DNA of 64,000 bases from Herbiconiux oxytropis (GCF_024979315.1 NZ_JANLCK010000014.1:1-64000), one strand, 5' to 3'; shown: positions 1-10,797, numbered from the stretch's first letter. The notes: generated from the sequence alone by a model not told the origin. Translations and numbers: made by a program.

Positions 1-113
1 AAGCGCTCCAGCACGAGACCGACCACCTCGACGGCCTCCTCTACCTCGACCGCCTCGACAAGCTCACCCGCCGCGAGGCCATGCGCCTGGTGCGAGAGGC
101 GCCCTGGTTCTGA
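1..113 (+). CDS. def: Peptide deformylase, C-terminal fragment (cut by window start)
   Basis: Only the last 36 codons are in the window, read in frame from base 3 to the TGA at 111-113. The fragment contains the HETDHLDG motif, which is the third conserved deformylase motif (HExxH) that supplies two metal-ligand histidines and the catalytic glutamate. The enzyme removes the N-formyl group from nascent proteins in the cytoplasm. The C-terminal tail ends in REAPWF, as is common in actinobacterial deformylases. The rest of the gene lies upstream of the window. Confidence 0.85.
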   Translation, partial: ALQHETDHLDGLLYLDRLDKLTRREAMRLVREAPWF

Positions 114-198
114 GTACCAACTGCTCATAACGTCCGAGCCGGATGCGCCGCGAAGGTGAGAGGTCACCCCCTCACCATTCGAGAAAGCGATCCGATCC

Positions 199-1482
199 AT
201 GCACCTCCGTTCCTTCCACCACGGCGCCATAGCGGCCGCCGTGCTGACCGTGGCCGCCCTCCTGCCTGCCACGAGCGCGTCGGCGACGCCGACTCTCGAC
301 GCGCCCGTCTGCCCCCAGGCCGAGGCCCTTCAGGGCTTGGCCATCGCACCGACACCTGCCCTGGCCGAACCCGACTACAACGCGGTGGTCGAGATCTCCG
401 CCGGTGCACTGCCCGCGGGCGTGCTCCTCGAGGGCGACCGTGCCACGAACACGCCCTACGTCTTCCGCGGAACCCCCTCCGTCACGGGGAGCTTCACCTT
501 CACCGTGAAGCGCATCTTCGAAGACGCCACGCCGCTGACGACGTCGTGCACGATGACGGTCGGCACACCGGGCGACGTCTCGCGCATCGAGGGGCTCGAC
601 CGCTACGACCAGGCCGTCACGGTGTCGAAGGCCTCATTCGCGAGCTCTGACATCGTCTACGTCGCCAGCGGCGAGAAGTACTCCGACGCTCTGAGCGCGG
701 CATCGGTCGCGGGCCTGAGGAAGGCGCCGTTGCTGCTCTCCCGGTCGACGACGATCACCACGAGCACGTCGGCGGAGCTGCTCCGGCTCAACCCCAAGCA
801 CGTCGTGATCGTCGGAGGCACCGCGTCGGTGGCGGAGATCGTGGTGGATGCACTCAAGGCAGTCGTGCCCGAGGGAGTGAAGTTCACGCGCATCGGTGGG
901 GCCGATCGCTTCGAGGTGTCGCGGGCACTCATCCGACACGCTGACCTAGGGGTGTCCTCGGCCTCGGGCGTCGTCGTGGCAACGGGCAGCAACTTCTCGG
1001 ATGCCCTTGCCGCGTCGCCCGCGGCGGTGCTGGCGCAGGCGCCGGTGCTCCTGGTGAACGGCTCCGCGTCAGCGCTCACCGCCGAAGAAGCGGCGCTGCT
1101 CGCTCACCTTGGCGCGCGCTCCGTCCATATCGCCGGTGGCCCGGCCTCCGTGAGCCCGGCACTGGAGACGTTCCTTGCGAAGTCGTTCACGGTCACGCGG
1201 TCCAACGGCACAGACCGATACGAAGCGGCTGTCGCGCTGAACAAAGCGGCCTTCACGTCGCCGACGGGGAAGATCTACCTGGCGAGCGGCACCGCCTTCG
1301 CGGATGCGCTGAGCGCCGGGCCGGTGGCCGGGCGAGATGGGAGCCCGATCTACCTCGTGAAGAACGGATGCGTGCCGAACTCGGTGCTGCAGGAGATCGT
1401 GCGACTGAAGCCCACGAGCATCATCGTGCTGGGCGGCACGGCGACGCTCAGCGCCTCGGTGGAGGCGCTGAAGTCCTGCTGA
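199..1482 (+). CDS. Secreted cell wall-binding repeat 2 (CWB2) protein
   Basis: A 427-residue exported protein. Residues 1-30 form a signal peptide (short basic start, alanine/leucine-rich core, SASA cleavage region). Residues about 35-140 look like a small all-beta, Ig-like region with a Cys pair. From about residue 145 to the end there are three CWB2 repeats, each opening with a GxDRY/GxDRF motif (GLDRYDQA, GADRFEVS, GTDRYEAA) followed by a SDALSA/SDALAA/ADALSA block and an IVxGGTA block. The known role of CWB2 triplets is non-covalent attachment to the cell surface. There is no obvious enzymatic domain, so the cargo function is unknown. No strong Shine-Dalgarno sequence precedes the ATG. 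Confidence 0.8.
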   Translation: MHLRSFHHGAIAAAVLTVAALLPATSASATPTLDAPVCPQAEALQGLAIAPTPALAEPDYNAVVEISAGALPAGVLLEGDRATNTPYVFRGTPSVTGSFTFTVKRIFEDATPLTTSCTMTVGTPGDVSRIEGLDRYDQAVTVSKASFASSDIVYVASGEKYSDALSAASVAGLRKAPLLLSRSTTITTSTSAELLRLNPKHVVIVGGTASVAEIVVDALKAVVPEGVKFTRIGGADRFEVSRALIRHADLGVSSASGVVVATGSNFSDALAASPAAVLAQAPVLLVNGSASALTAEEAALLAHLGARSVHIAGGPASVSPALETFLAKSFTVTRSNGTDRYEAAVALNKAAFTSPTGKIYLASGTAFADALSAGPVAGRDGSPIYLVKNGCVPNSVLQEIVRLKPTSIIVLGGTATLSASVEALKSC

Positions 1483-1494
1483 GCCACCAACGTG

Positions 1495-1528
1495 GAAGCG
1501 CCCCCCACCTGAAGGTGAGGGGCGCTTC
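1495..1528. terminator. Bidirectional hairpin between convergent genes
   Basis: Inverted repeat GAAGCGCCCC...GGGGCGCTTC with an inner CACCT/AGGTG stem, lying between the stop of the CWB2 gene and the stop of the convergent acyl-CoA synthetase gene. It has no long T tract, so it is a terminator by structure and position only. Confidence 0.6.
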
Positions 1529-1542
1529 TCGCGGGGCGGGCG

Positions 1543-3366
1543 TCAGTGCACCAGGGACTGGCCCTCGGTGGCCGGGGCCGCGTTGTAGATGTTCTCGATG
1601 ATGGGGGCGTAGTCCTTGAGGATGACGTTGCGCTTGATCGTGAGCTTCGGCGTGAGGTGACCGGAGGCCTCCGTGAAGTCGTCGGTGATCACGACGAACT
1701 TGCGGATGGACTCGGCACGCGAGACGAGGGCGTTCGCCTCGTCGACCGCGCGCTGCACCTCGGCCAGCACCGCCGGGTTCTCGGCCGCCTCGGCCACCGT
1801 CATCGTGGCGTCCTGGCCGTTGTTGTTCAGCCACACCGGGAGCATCTCGCTGTCGAGCGTGATGAGAGCCGAGATGAACGGCCTCTGGTCGCCGACCACG
1901 ACGACCTGACCGACCACCGGGTTCGAGCGGATCGGATCCTCGAGCGCGGCCGGGGCCACGTTCTTGCCACCGGCCGTGACGATGATCTCCTTCTTGCGGC
2001 CCGTGATGGTGAGGAAGCCGTCGTCGTCGAGCGCACCGATGTCGCCCGTCTTGAACCACTCGCCATCCATCACCTCGGCCGTGGCCTCGTCGTTCTGCCA
2101 GTAGCCGCCGAACACGTTGATGCCCTTGACGTGGATCTCCCCGTCTTCGGCGATCCTGAGACCCACACCGGGGAGCGCGGGGCCCACGGTGCCGATCTTG
2201 AACTTGTCGGTGAGGTTCACGGTGGCGGGCGCCGTGGTCTCGGTGAGGCCGTAGCCCTCGAGGATCGTGACGCCGAGGCTGCGGTAGAAGTGCCCCAGCC
2301 GGTGGCCGAGCGGCGCCGATCCCGAGACCGCGTGCACCACGCGCCCACCGAGGGCCGCACGGAGCTTCGAGTAGACCAGTCGGTCGAACAGCTTGAACTT
2401 GAGCTTGAGCCCGAGCGGCACGTGACCGGCGTCGAGCGCCTCGGAGTGCTCCACCGCCACGTGCGCGGCCGAGCGGAAGATCTTGCCCTTGCCCCCGCCT
2501 TCGGCCTTCTGCTCCGAGGAGTTGTAGACCTTCTCGAACACGCGCGGCACCGCGAGGAGGAACGTCGGCTTGAACGAACCGAGCGCCGGAAGCAGCTGCT
2601 TGGTGTCGGCCTGGTGCCCCACCTTGACCCCGCCGTGCACGGAGAGGATCGAGATGAAGCGCGCGAACACGTGCGCGGTCGTGATGAACAGGAGGGTGGA
2701 GGCGCCCGGTGCCACGACGTCCTTCATGGCCACCGCGGCGTTGCGGCTGAGCTCCACGAAGTTCGAGTGGGTGAGGATGCAGCCCTTCGGCCGGCCGGTC
2801 GTGCCCGAGGTGTAGATGAGGGTGGCGAGGTCGCTGCCCACGGCAAGGTTGCGGCGGCGCTCGACCTCGTCGTCGGACACCGCCCCACCCGAGGACGCGA
2901 GCTTGTCGAGGTCGCCGAGGTCGACCTGCCAGACCCGTGTGACGTTCGGTAGGTCGGGGTGGATCTCGTCGAACTTCGAGAAGTGGTCGGCCGTCTCGAC
3001 GATGATCGCCGTGGCGCCCGAGTCGGAGAGGTTCCACTGCACCTGCGCAGGCGACGAGGTCTCGTAGATCGGCACGAGCACGGCACCGGCGAACCAGGTG
3101 GCGAAGTCGATCAGGGTCCACTCGTAGCGGGTCTTGCACATCAGACCGATCTTGTCGCCGGGCTCGATTCCGGCGGCGATCAGGCCCTTGGCGACAGCGC
3201 GCACCTGGGTGAGGAACTCGGCGGCGGTGATGTCGCGCCAGCCGGCGCCCTCGGGCACCGCGAAGAGCGCGTCGTCCGGGGTGAGTCGGACCCGCTCGAT
3301 CAAGAGGTCGGTCACGTTCGCCTGAGGGTCGGCGGTGACGACGGGGGGAACGAAATACTGGTCCAC
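1543..3366 (-). CDS. fadD: Long-chain fatty acid-CoA ligase (AMP-forming), FadD15-like
   Basis: A 607-residue member of the ANL adenylate-forming superfamily that activates long-chain fatty acids to acyl-CoA through an acyl-AMP. Visible motifs: the P-loop-like YTSGTTGRPKG at about residues 185-195, the EGYGLTETTA motif in the middle, and YWQNDEATAEVMDGEWFKTGDIG followed by the GRKKEIIVTAGGKNVAP hinge and lysine region. The size and motif order fit the FadD15/FACL15 type. I chose the GTG at 3366 because AAGGAG sits six bases upstream; ten more upstream codons are open but have no such signal. It is divergent from the sugar kinase gene and convergent with the CWB2 gene. Confidence 0.88.
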   Translation of the reverse strand: MDQYFVPPVVTADPQANVTDLLIERVRLTPDDALFAVPEGAGWRDITAAEFLTQVRAVAKGLIAAGIEPGDKIGLMCKTRYEWTLIDFATWFAGAVLVPIYETSSPAQVQWNLSDSGATAIIVETADHFSKFDEIHPDLPNVTRVWQVDLGDLDKLASSGGAVSDDEVERRRNLAVGSDLATLIYTSGTTGRPKGCILTHSNFVELSRNAAVAMKDVVAPGASTLLFITTAHVFARFISILSVHGGVKVGHQADTKQLLPALGSFKPTFLLAVPRVFEKVYNSSEQKAEGGGKGKIFRSAAHVAVEHSEALDAGHVPLGLKLKFKLFDRLVYSKLRAALGGRVVHAVSGSAPLGHRLGHFYRSLGVTILEGYGLTETTAPATVNLTDKFKIGTVGPALPGVGLRIAEDGEIHVKGINVFGGYWQNDEATAEVMDGEWFKTGDIGALDDDGFLTITGRKKEIIVTAGGKNVAPAALEDPIRSNPVVGQVVVVGDQRPFISALITLDSEMLPVWLNNNGQDATMTVAEAAENPAVLAEVQRAVDEANALVSRAESIRKFVVITDDFTEASGHLTPKLTIKRNVILKDYAPIIENIYNAAPATEGQSLVH

Positions 3367-3469
3367 GGCAGCTCCTTCGGTACCGGTCGAGTGCACTTCA
3401 TCTACACTCTACTTGGTGCGCCCGGGGCTTCTCCTGGCGCCGTCCCATCACGGTGAGAGGAATCGCGGC

Positions 3470-4432
3470 ATGCGCGCCATCGGAATCGACATCGGTGGCA
3501 CCAAGATCGCCGGCGCCGTGGTGGACGAGCTCGGCACGATCGTGGCCCACGACCGCCGCCCCACGAGCGCGACCGACACGCAGCTCATCGAGGACACCGT
3601 GGTCGAGATGGTGCAGCACCTCACCGCAGGCGAGCTCGCCAAGGGCGAGCAGATCGCCGCCGTGGGCGTGGCCGCGGCGGGCTTCATCGACGCCTCACAG
3701 TCGACCGTCTACTACGCGCCCAACATCAGCTGGCGCAACGAGCCCTTCCGCGAGAAGCTCGAACGCCGTCTCGAGGTGCCCATCATCGTCGAGAACGACG
3801 CCAACGCGGCCGGCTGGGCCGAGTTCCGTTTCGGCGCCGGGCGCCTCGTCAGTGACATGGTCATCCTCACCATCGGCACGGGCGTCGGCGGCGCCATCGT
3901 GAGCGGCGACCGGCTCTTCCGCGGCGGCTTCGGCGCGGGAGCAGAGCTCGGACATCTCCGCATGGTGCCGGGCGGCCTGCCCTGCGGCTGCGGCGCCCAC
4001 GGTTGCATCGAGCAGTACGGCTCGGGTCGCGCCCTCCTCCGCATCGCCGGCGAGCTGGCGGATGCCGGGGGCATCGGCCGTGAGCTGGCCGCGCTGCGGA
4101 CTCGCGATGGGGGGCTCACGGGCCTGCACGTCGCCGACCTGGTGCAGGCGGGCGATCCGGGCGCCCTGTCGGCCGTCCGCACCCTCGGCGGCTGGCTCGG
4201 CCAGGCCTGCGCGAGCCTCGCGGCCGTGCTCGATCCGCAGCTCTTCGTGATCGGCGGGGGAGTGGCGCAGTCCGGCGACGTGCTGCTCGACCCGATCCGC
4301 GCCGCCTTCCTCGAGCACCTGCCGGCCCGCGGCTACCATCCGGAATCCGAGTTCGCGATCGCCGAGCTCGTCAACGACGCGGGGGTCGTCGGCGCCGCCG
4401 ACCTCGCCCGCCACTACGCCGGGGCGGTCTGA
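3470..4432 (+). CDS. glk: ROK family glucokinase
   Basis: A 320-residue cytoplasmic sugar kinase that phosphorylates glucose with ATP. The N-terminus carries the phosphate-binding IGIDIGGTKIAGAVVD motif, the middle has VENDANAAGWAE with the catalytic aspartate, and the ROK zinc signature is present as CGCGAHGCIEQYGSG with its three cysteines. The ATG at 3470 follows GAGAGGAA; the frame is open further upstream but lacks a start signal. The stop overlaps the start of the next gene (TGATG), so translation of the acyltransferase is probably coupled. A related ROK sugar kinase such as a polyphosphate/ATP or N-acetylsugar kinase cannot be excluded from sequence alone. Confidence 0.85.
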   Translation: MRAIGIDIGGTKIAGAVVDELGTIVAHDRRPTSATDTQLIEDTVVEMVQHLTAGELAKGEQIAAVGVAAAGFIDASQSTVYYAPNISWRNEPFREKLERRLEVPIIVENDANAAGWAEFRFGAGRLVSDMVILTIGTGVGGAIVSGDRLFRGGFGAGAELGHLRMVPGGLPCGCGAHGCIEQYGSGRALLRIAGELADAGGIGRELAALRTRDGGLTGLHVADLVQAGDPGALSAVRTLGGWLGQACASLAAVLDPQLFVIGGGVAQSGDVLLDPIRAAFLEHLPARGYHPESEFAIAELVNDAGVVGAADLARHYAGAV

Positions 4433-5136
4433 TGTTCTACTTCCTCGCCAAGTACCTCCTCATAGCTCCCGTGCTGAAGACCCTGTTCCGGCCCTGGGTG
4501 ATCGGCCTCGAGAACATCCCGGCCAAGGGTGGCGCCATCCTCGCCTCCAACCACCTCTCGTTCAGCGACTCCGTCTTCCTGCCCGTCATCGTCGACCGCC
4601 AGGTCTCGTTCCTCGCCAAGAGCGAGTACTTCACGGGCAAGGGCATCAAGGGCTTCTTCGTGAAGCTGTTCTTCACCGCCTCCGGCCAGCTCCCCATCGA
4701 CCGCGCGGGTGGCAAGGCCTCCGAGGCCTCGCTCAACACGGGCCTCCGGGTGCTCGCTCGCGGAGATCTGCTCGGCATCTACCCCGAGGGCACCCGCAGC
4801 CCCGACGCCAAGCTCTACCGGGGCCGCACGGGTGTGGCGCGGATGGTGCTCGAGGCGCACGTGCCGATCATCCCCGTGGCCATGATCGACACCGAGAAGG
4901 TCATGCCGATCGGCTCGAAGATCCCGAAGATCCGGCGGATTGGCATCGTCATCGGCGAGCCACTAGATTTCTCTAGGTTCGAAGGACTGGAATCAGACAG
5001 GTTCATCCTCCGCTCCGTGACCGACGAGATCATGTACGAGCTCCACCGCCTCGGCGGCCAGGAATACGCCGACGTGTATGCGACTTCAGTCAAGGAGAAG
5101 CGCACGAGACCCGTGCGCACCGCCACCACCAAATAG
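4432..5136 (+). CDS. plsC: 1-acyl-sn-glycerol-3-phosphate acyltransferase (PlsC family)
   Basis: A 234-residue acyltransferase predicted to place the second acyl chain on lysophosphatidic acid at the membrane. The HX4D catalytic motif is present as NHLSFSD near residue 45, the substrate motif as YPEGTRSPD near residue 115, and a hydrophobic N-terminal stretch (FLAKYLLIAPVL) fits membrane association. The C-terminal 20 residues are basic. The start overlaps the glucokinase stop by the TGATG arrangement. The next gene encodes DAHP synthase 17 bases downstream, so the three genes are likely one transcript. The acyl acceptor could be another lipid, as this family is broad. Confidence 0.85.
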   Translation: MFYFLAKYLLIAPVLKTLFRPWVIGLENIPAKGGAILASNHLSFSDSVFLPVIVDRQVSFLAKSEYFTGKGIKGFFVKLFFTASGQLPIDRAGGKASEASLNTGLRVLARGDLLGIYPEGTRSPDAKLYRGRTGVARMVLEAHVPIIPVAMIDTEKVMPIGSKIPKIRRIGIVIGEPLDFSRFEGLESDRFILRSVTDEIMYELHRLGGQEYADVYATSVKEKRTRPVRTATTK

Positions 5137-5153
5137 ATACGGGAACAGAGCCA

Positions 5154-6539
5154 GTGGTAGATCCAACAGAACTCATCGTCGAAGCAGATGAATCGGTGAT
5201 CGCGGGTCTGGACTATTGGCGCACCCTCCCGGTCAAGCAGCAGCCCTCCTGGCCCGACCAGAACGCGGTGGAGTCCGTCTCCCGCGAGATCGCCACGCTC
5301 CCGCCTCTCGTGTTCGCGGGCGAGGTCGACAACCTTCGCGACCGCCTCGCGGCCGCCGCGCGCGGTGAGGCCTTCCTCCTGCAGGGCGGCGACTGCGCCG
5401 AGACCTTCGCGGGCGCCACGGCGGATCAGATCCGCGACCGGGTGAAGACCATCCTGCAGATGGCCGTCGTGCTCACCTACGGCGCCTCGATGCCCGTCAT
5501 CAAGATGGGCCGCATGGCGGGTCAGTTCGCCAAGCCCCGCTCGAGCGACACCGAGACCCGCGGCGGAGTCACCCTGCCGGCTTACCGCGGCGACATCGTG
5601 AACGGCTACGACTTCACCCCGGAGTCGCGCACCGCCGACCCCAAGCGACTGCTCGACGGCTACCACATGGCCGCGTCGACGCTCAATCTCATCCGCGCCT
5701 TCACCCAGGGCGGCTTCGCCGACCTCCGCCAGGTGCACACCTGGAACAAGGGGTTCACCTCGAACCCCGCCAACGTGCGCTACGAGCAGCTGGCCGGCGA
5801 GATCGACCGCGCGGTGAAGTTCATGGTGGCCTGCGGCGCCGACTTCGAGGCGCTCAAGCGCACCGAGTTCTACACCAGCCACGAGGCGCTCCTGTTCGAC
5901 TACGAGCGCCCCATGACCCGGATCGACTCGCGCACGGGCACGCCGTACAACACCTCGAGCCACTTCGTGTGGATCGGGGAGCGCACGCGCGACCTCGACG
6001 GCGCGCACGTCGACTTCCTCTCGCGGGTGCGCAACCCCATCGGTGTGAAGCTCGGCCCCACCACCTCGGCCGACGACATGCTGCGCCTGATCGACAAGCT
6101 CGACCCGAACCGCGAGCCGGGTCGCCTGACCTTCATCACGCGCATGGGCGCGGGCAAGATCCGGGATGCGCTGCCGCCGCTGCTCGAGGCCATCAAGGCC
6201 AGCGACGCACTGCCCCTCTGGGTCACCGACCCGATGCACGGCAACGGCCTCACCACGCCCACGGGCTACAAGACCCGTCGTTTCGACGACGTGGTCGACG
6301 AGGTCAAGGGCTTCTTCGAGGCGCACCGGGCTGCAGGAACGCACCCTGGCGGCATCCACGTCGAGCTCACCGGCGACGACGTGACCGAGTGCCTCGGCGG
6401 CTCGGAGCACATCGACGAGGCCACCCTCGCCACCCGCTACGAGAGCCTCTGCGACCCGCGCCTGAACCACATGCAGTCGCTCGAGCTCGCGTTCCTCGTG
6501 GCCGAGGAGCTCGTCGCCACCTCCGGCGGCCGCCCCTAG
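5154..6539 (+). CDS. aroG: 3-deoxy-7-phosphoheptulonate synthase, class II (DAHP synthase)
   Basis: A 461-residue class II DAHP synthase that joins phosphoenolpyruvate and erythrose 4-phosphate as the first step of the shikimate pathway. Diagnostic segments are LLQGGDCAETF, GRMAGQFAKPRSSD, and the late DPMHGNG and ECLGGSEHI motifs. The length fits the actinobacterial AroG. The start is GTG at 5154. Its position next to a PASTA kinase, an Rv2175c-like protein and a polyprenyl synthase reproduces the order aroG-pknL-Rv2175c-idsA2 known from Mycobacterium tuberculosis. Confidence 0.95.
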   Translation: MVDPTELIVEADESVIAGLDYWRTLPVKQQPSWPDQNAVESVSREIATLPPLVFAGEVDNLRDRLAAAARGEAFLLQGGDCAETFAGATADQIRDRVKTILQMAVVLTYGASMPVIKMGRMAGQFAKPRSSDTETRGGVTLPAYRGDIVNGYDFTPESRTADPKRLLDGYHMAASTLNLIRAFTQGGFADLRQVHTWNKGFTSNPANVRYEQLAGEIDRAVKFMVACGADFEALKRTEFYTSHEALLFDYERPMTRIDSRTGTPYNTSSHFVWIGERTRDLDGAHVDFLSRVRNPIGVKLGPTTSADDMLRLIDKLDPNREPGRLTFITRMGAGKIRDALPPLLEAIKASDALPLWVTDPMHGNGLTTPTGYKTRRFDDVVDEVKGFFEAHRAAGTHPGGIHVELTGDDVTECLGGSEHIDEATLATRYESLCDPRLNHMQSLELAFLVAEELVATSGGRP

Positions 6540-6549
6540 CCCCAGCCCT

Positions 6550-6609
6550 GCCGAGACGTCAGAATCCACGCAAAAGCTCAGCTTTTGACGTGGATTCTGA
6601 CGTCTCGGC
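6550..6609. repeat. 60-base near-perfect palindrome between convergent aroG and kinase genes
   Basis: Two perfect 21-base arms (6550-6570 and 6589-6609, GCCGAGACGTCAGAATCCACG and its complement) enclose a second inverted repeat, CAAAAGCT and AGCTTTTG, with a one-base centre and a single unpaired A. The 3 bases outside (CCC/GGG) can extend the stem. It fills the whole gap between the two stop codons, so it may act as a bidirectional terminator, but it is far longer than needed and has no T run; it may belong to an interspersed palindromic repeat family. Confidence 0.7.
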
Positions 6610-6612
6610 GGG

Positions 6613-8649
<2,037 letters not shown>

Positions 8650-8656
8650 ACCCACG

Positions 8657-8662
8657 AGTCTA
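8657..8662 (-). promoter_or_regulatory. Candidate -10 element (TAGACT) for the kinase gene
   Basis: On the minus strand TAGACT ends seven bases before the chosen GTG start, the spacing expected if transcription begins at the start codon. No ribosome binding site is present. No clear -35 box is seen. Confidence 0.45.
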
Positions 8663-8792
8663 GGGAGCGGGTCATCCACTTCCCCGCATAGACACTGCGC
8701 GAGACAGCGGAGTTCGCGGGAATTCCTCTTTTCGCGACGGAAGCCCCGTGCACCGGTCGACCGACTGTGCGGAAGCGTGGCACTCTGTAAGC

Positions 8793-9128
8793 GTGACTGA
8801 TCTGCCCGCCAACGAATGGCTGACCGTTCCCGACCTCGTCGACCTGCTCGGCCTCACCCCGGCGAAGGTTCGCCGCCTCATCGAGGACAGGCACCTGGCC
8901 GCCACCCGCCGCGACGGCGTGCTCTCGGTGCCCGCTGCGTTCCTGCGCGACGGCGAGCCCCTCACCGAGCTCCGCGGCACCATCATCGTGCTGTCGGACC
9001 TGCGATTCACCGACGACGAGATCGTCGAGTGGATGCTGGCGCCGAACGACCTGCTCGACACCTCGCCCATCGAGGCGCTGCTCGCCGGCCGCAAGGCGGA
9101 GGTGCGACGCATCGCCCAGGCGCTCTAG
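8793..9128 (+). CDS. Rv2175c-like DNA-binding protein (kinase substrate family)
   Basis: A 111-residue protein from the GTG at 8793. The N-terminal half (NEWLTVPDLVDLLGLTPAKVRRLIEDRHL) is a winged/MerR-like helix-turn-helix and the C-terminal part (LSDLRFTDDEIVEWMLAPND) is the Rv2175c C-terminal domain. In M. tuberculosis Rv2175c binds DNA and is phosphorylated by the adjacent kinase PknL; the gene here is divergent from the PASTA kinase, so a kinase-substrate pair is a fair inference. There is no recognisable ribosome binding site. Target genes are unknown. Confidence 0.82.
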   Translation: MTDLPANEWLTVPDLVDLLGLTPAKVRRLIEDRHLAATRRDGVLSVPAAFLRDGEPLTELRGTIIVLSDLRFTDDEIVEWMLAPNDLLDTSPIEALLAGRKAEVRRIAQAL

Positions 9129-9141
9129 CTCGAACTAGAGC
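9122..9141. terminator. Short hairpin between convergent genes
   Basis: GCTCTAG and CTAGAGC form a 7-base stem around a 6-base loop across the end of the Rv2175c-like gene, just before the stop of the convergent polyprenyl synthase. No T tract follows; assignment rests on position. Confidence 0.35.
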
Positions 9142-9152
9142 TCCAGCCGGTT

Positions 9153-10262
9153 CTAGCTCTCGCGGTTCGTGATGGTGCGGGCGAGCGAGGAGAGTTCCAC
9201 CTTGGCCGTGTCGCCGAGGGGCGCTCGCTCGAGCTCCGTGAGCGCCGTGCGCACGCGGTCGGCGATCATAAGCTCGACCTCGGTGACGGCCCCGGTCTCC
9301 ACCATCGTCTGCTGCATCATGCGGATCTGGTCGTCTCCGAGCTCCGGGTCGCCGAGCAGCTCGTCGAAGATGCGGCGCGACGAAGGATCGAGCCGGGCGC
9401 GGGTGAGAGCCACCAGCACGGTGCGCTTGCCCTCGCGCAGGTCGTCACCGGAGGGCTTGCCCGTGCGCGCGGCGTCGCCGAACACGCCGAGCACGTCGTC
9501 GCGCAGCTGGAAGGCGATGCCGAGGGGGAGGCCGAAGCGGCGGAGGGCATCGAGCTGGTCGACGCCGGCGCCGCGCAGCGACGCGCCGATCACGAGGGGC
9601 GCCTCCACGCTGTACTTCGCCGACTTGTAGACCATCACGCGCTCGGCGTGCTCGAGCGCCTGCTCGAAGTCGAGGCCGGCCCAGGCCCGTTCCTCCATGA
9701 GGTCGAGGTACTGCCCGAGGGTCACCTCGGTGCGCATCATGTCGACGGCCTCGCGGGTGCCGAGCAGAGCATCGAGCGCCGGTGCCCCGAGCACCGCACG
9801 GGAGATCAGCTCGTCGCTCCAGGCCAGCAGCAGATCTCCGAGGAGGATGGCGCTGCCCTCGCCGAAGCTCCGGGCGGGCCCGTGCCAGTTCTCGTCGGCG
9901 TGCAGCGACTCGAAGCGTTTGTGCACGGCGGGCAGCCCGCGACGGGTGTCGGAGTTGTCGATGATGTCGTCGTGCACGAGTGCCGCGGCGTGGAAGAGCT
10001 CGAGGCCGGCGCACAGATCGACGAGAGCGTCGAGCTCGCTCTCGCGCGGTACCGCCGAGGAGGAGTTCGCGGGCGACACCGCTCGCCAGCCCCAGTAGCA
10101 GAACTGCGCGCGGAACCTCTTGCCGCCGCTGAGAAGATCCCGCGAGAACGTCGCGAACGGTGACAGCTCGGGGGCGATGCGCCGGAGAATGGAATCACGC
10201 GACGCGAGGAATTCATTGATCCGAGTGTCGACGAGTTTGACTAGGCGCGGGCTTTCCATCAC
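9153..10262 (-). CDS. idsA: Polyprenyl (geranylgeranyl-type) diphosphate synthase
   Basis: A 369-residue trans-isoprenyl diphosphate synthase that condenses isopentenyl diphosphate with allylic diphosphates. The first Asp-rich motif is LVHDDIIDNSDTRRG; the second is FQLRDDVLGVFGDAARTGKP; a lysine-rich binding motif GGKRFRAQ lies near the N-terminus. Product length cannot be read with confidence; geranylgeranyl diphosphate for carotenoids or menaquinone side chain precursors is likely. The GTG at 10262 has TAGGCT exactly six bases upstream, which suggests a leaderless mRNA; ATG is the second codon. It corresponds in position to idsA2 of mycobacteria. Confidence 0.88.
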   Translation of the reverse strand: MMESPRLVKLVDTRINEFLASRDSILRRIAPELSPFATFSRDLLSGGKRFRAQFCYWGWRAVSPANSSSAVPRESELDALVDLCAGLELFHAAALVHDDIIDNSDTRRGLPAVHKRFESLHADENWHGPARSFGEGSAILLGDLLLAWSDELISRAVLGAPALDALLGTREAVDMMRTEVTLGQYLDLMEERAWAGLDFEQALEHAERVMVYKSAKYSVEAPLVIGASLRGAGVDQLDALRRFGLPLGIAFQLRDDVLGVFGDAARTGKPSGDDLREGKRTVLVALTRARLDPSSRRIFDELLGDPELGDDQIRMMQQTMVETGAVTEVELMIADRVRTALTELERAPLGDTAKVELSSLARTITNRES

Positions 10263-10268
10263 TCGCCT

Positions 10269-10274
10269 AGCCTA
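10269..10274 (-). promoter_or_regulatory. Candidate -10 element (TAGGCT) for idsA
   Basis: TAGGCT on the minus strand ends six bases before the GTG start at 10262. The gene has no Shine-Dalgarno sequence, so transcription probably begins at the start codon. Confidence 0.5.
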
Positions 10275-10337
10275 GCTAGACTGCGCGCACTACAATCGGC
10301 AGTGTCGCGCCGGTCCAGAGCCTGAGGTGAAACAAGG

Positions 10338-10739
10338 ATGCCGCTTTCGGAGCAAGAACAGAGACTCCTCGATGAGATGGAGCGCAGTCTCTACCACAAC
10401 GACGCCGACTTCGTGTCGGCGGTCAGCGGTGGTCGTGGACGGTTGAACTACGGTGCCCTCGTGGTGGGCATCCTGGTGGCCATCCTCGGCCTCGGTGTCG
10501 TCATCGCGGGCGTCATCTTCCGCCAACCGCTGATCGGCCTGGTGGGCTTCGTGGCGATGTTCGCGGGAGTGCTGATCGCTCTCCGTCGCTCCAAGCGCAC
10601 GGCCGGCAGCCCCGTCTCCCCGCCTGCGTCCGGCAGTCCGGCGGGTTCCGGCCGCGGCACCGCGTCGAGCTCGAAGTCGGGCTTCATGGATCGCCTCAAC
10701 GACCGCTGGGAGCGACGGGACGACGACAGGGGACAGTAG
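10338..10739 (+). CDS. DUF3040 membrane protein
   Basis: A 133-residue protein that opens with MPLSEQEQRLLDEMERSLYH, the hallmark of DUF3040. Two hydrophobic segments (about residues 36-58 and 62-80) make it an inner membrane protein with a short hairpin topology; the C-terminal 45 residues are polar, rich in Ser/Gly and Arg/Asp. The function of the family is unknown. DUF3040 genes are a usual neighbour just upstream of mraZ in actinobacteria. An AGGTGAAACAAGG stretch precedes the ATG and a strong terminator follows the gene. Confidence 0.88.
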   Translation: MPLSEQEQRLLDEMERSLYHNDADFVSAVSGGRGRLNYGALVVGILVAILGLGVVIAGVIFRQPLIGLVGFVAMFAGVLIALRRSKRTAGSPVSPPASGSPAGSGRGTASSSKSGFMDRLNDRWERRDDDRGQ

Positions 10740-10766
10740 CCCCCTAACCCTCCACTTCGCTCCCCG

Positions 10767-10797
10767 AAAAAAGACCGGCCCCGGGCCGGTCTTTTTT
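10767..10797 (+). terminator. Rho-independent terminator
   Basis: AAAAAAGACCGGCCC, a one-base centre, then GGGCCGGTCTTTTTT: a 15-base stem with an A run on one side and a T run on the other. It ends the DUF3040 transcript and isolates the dcw promoter downstream. Confidence 0.93.
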
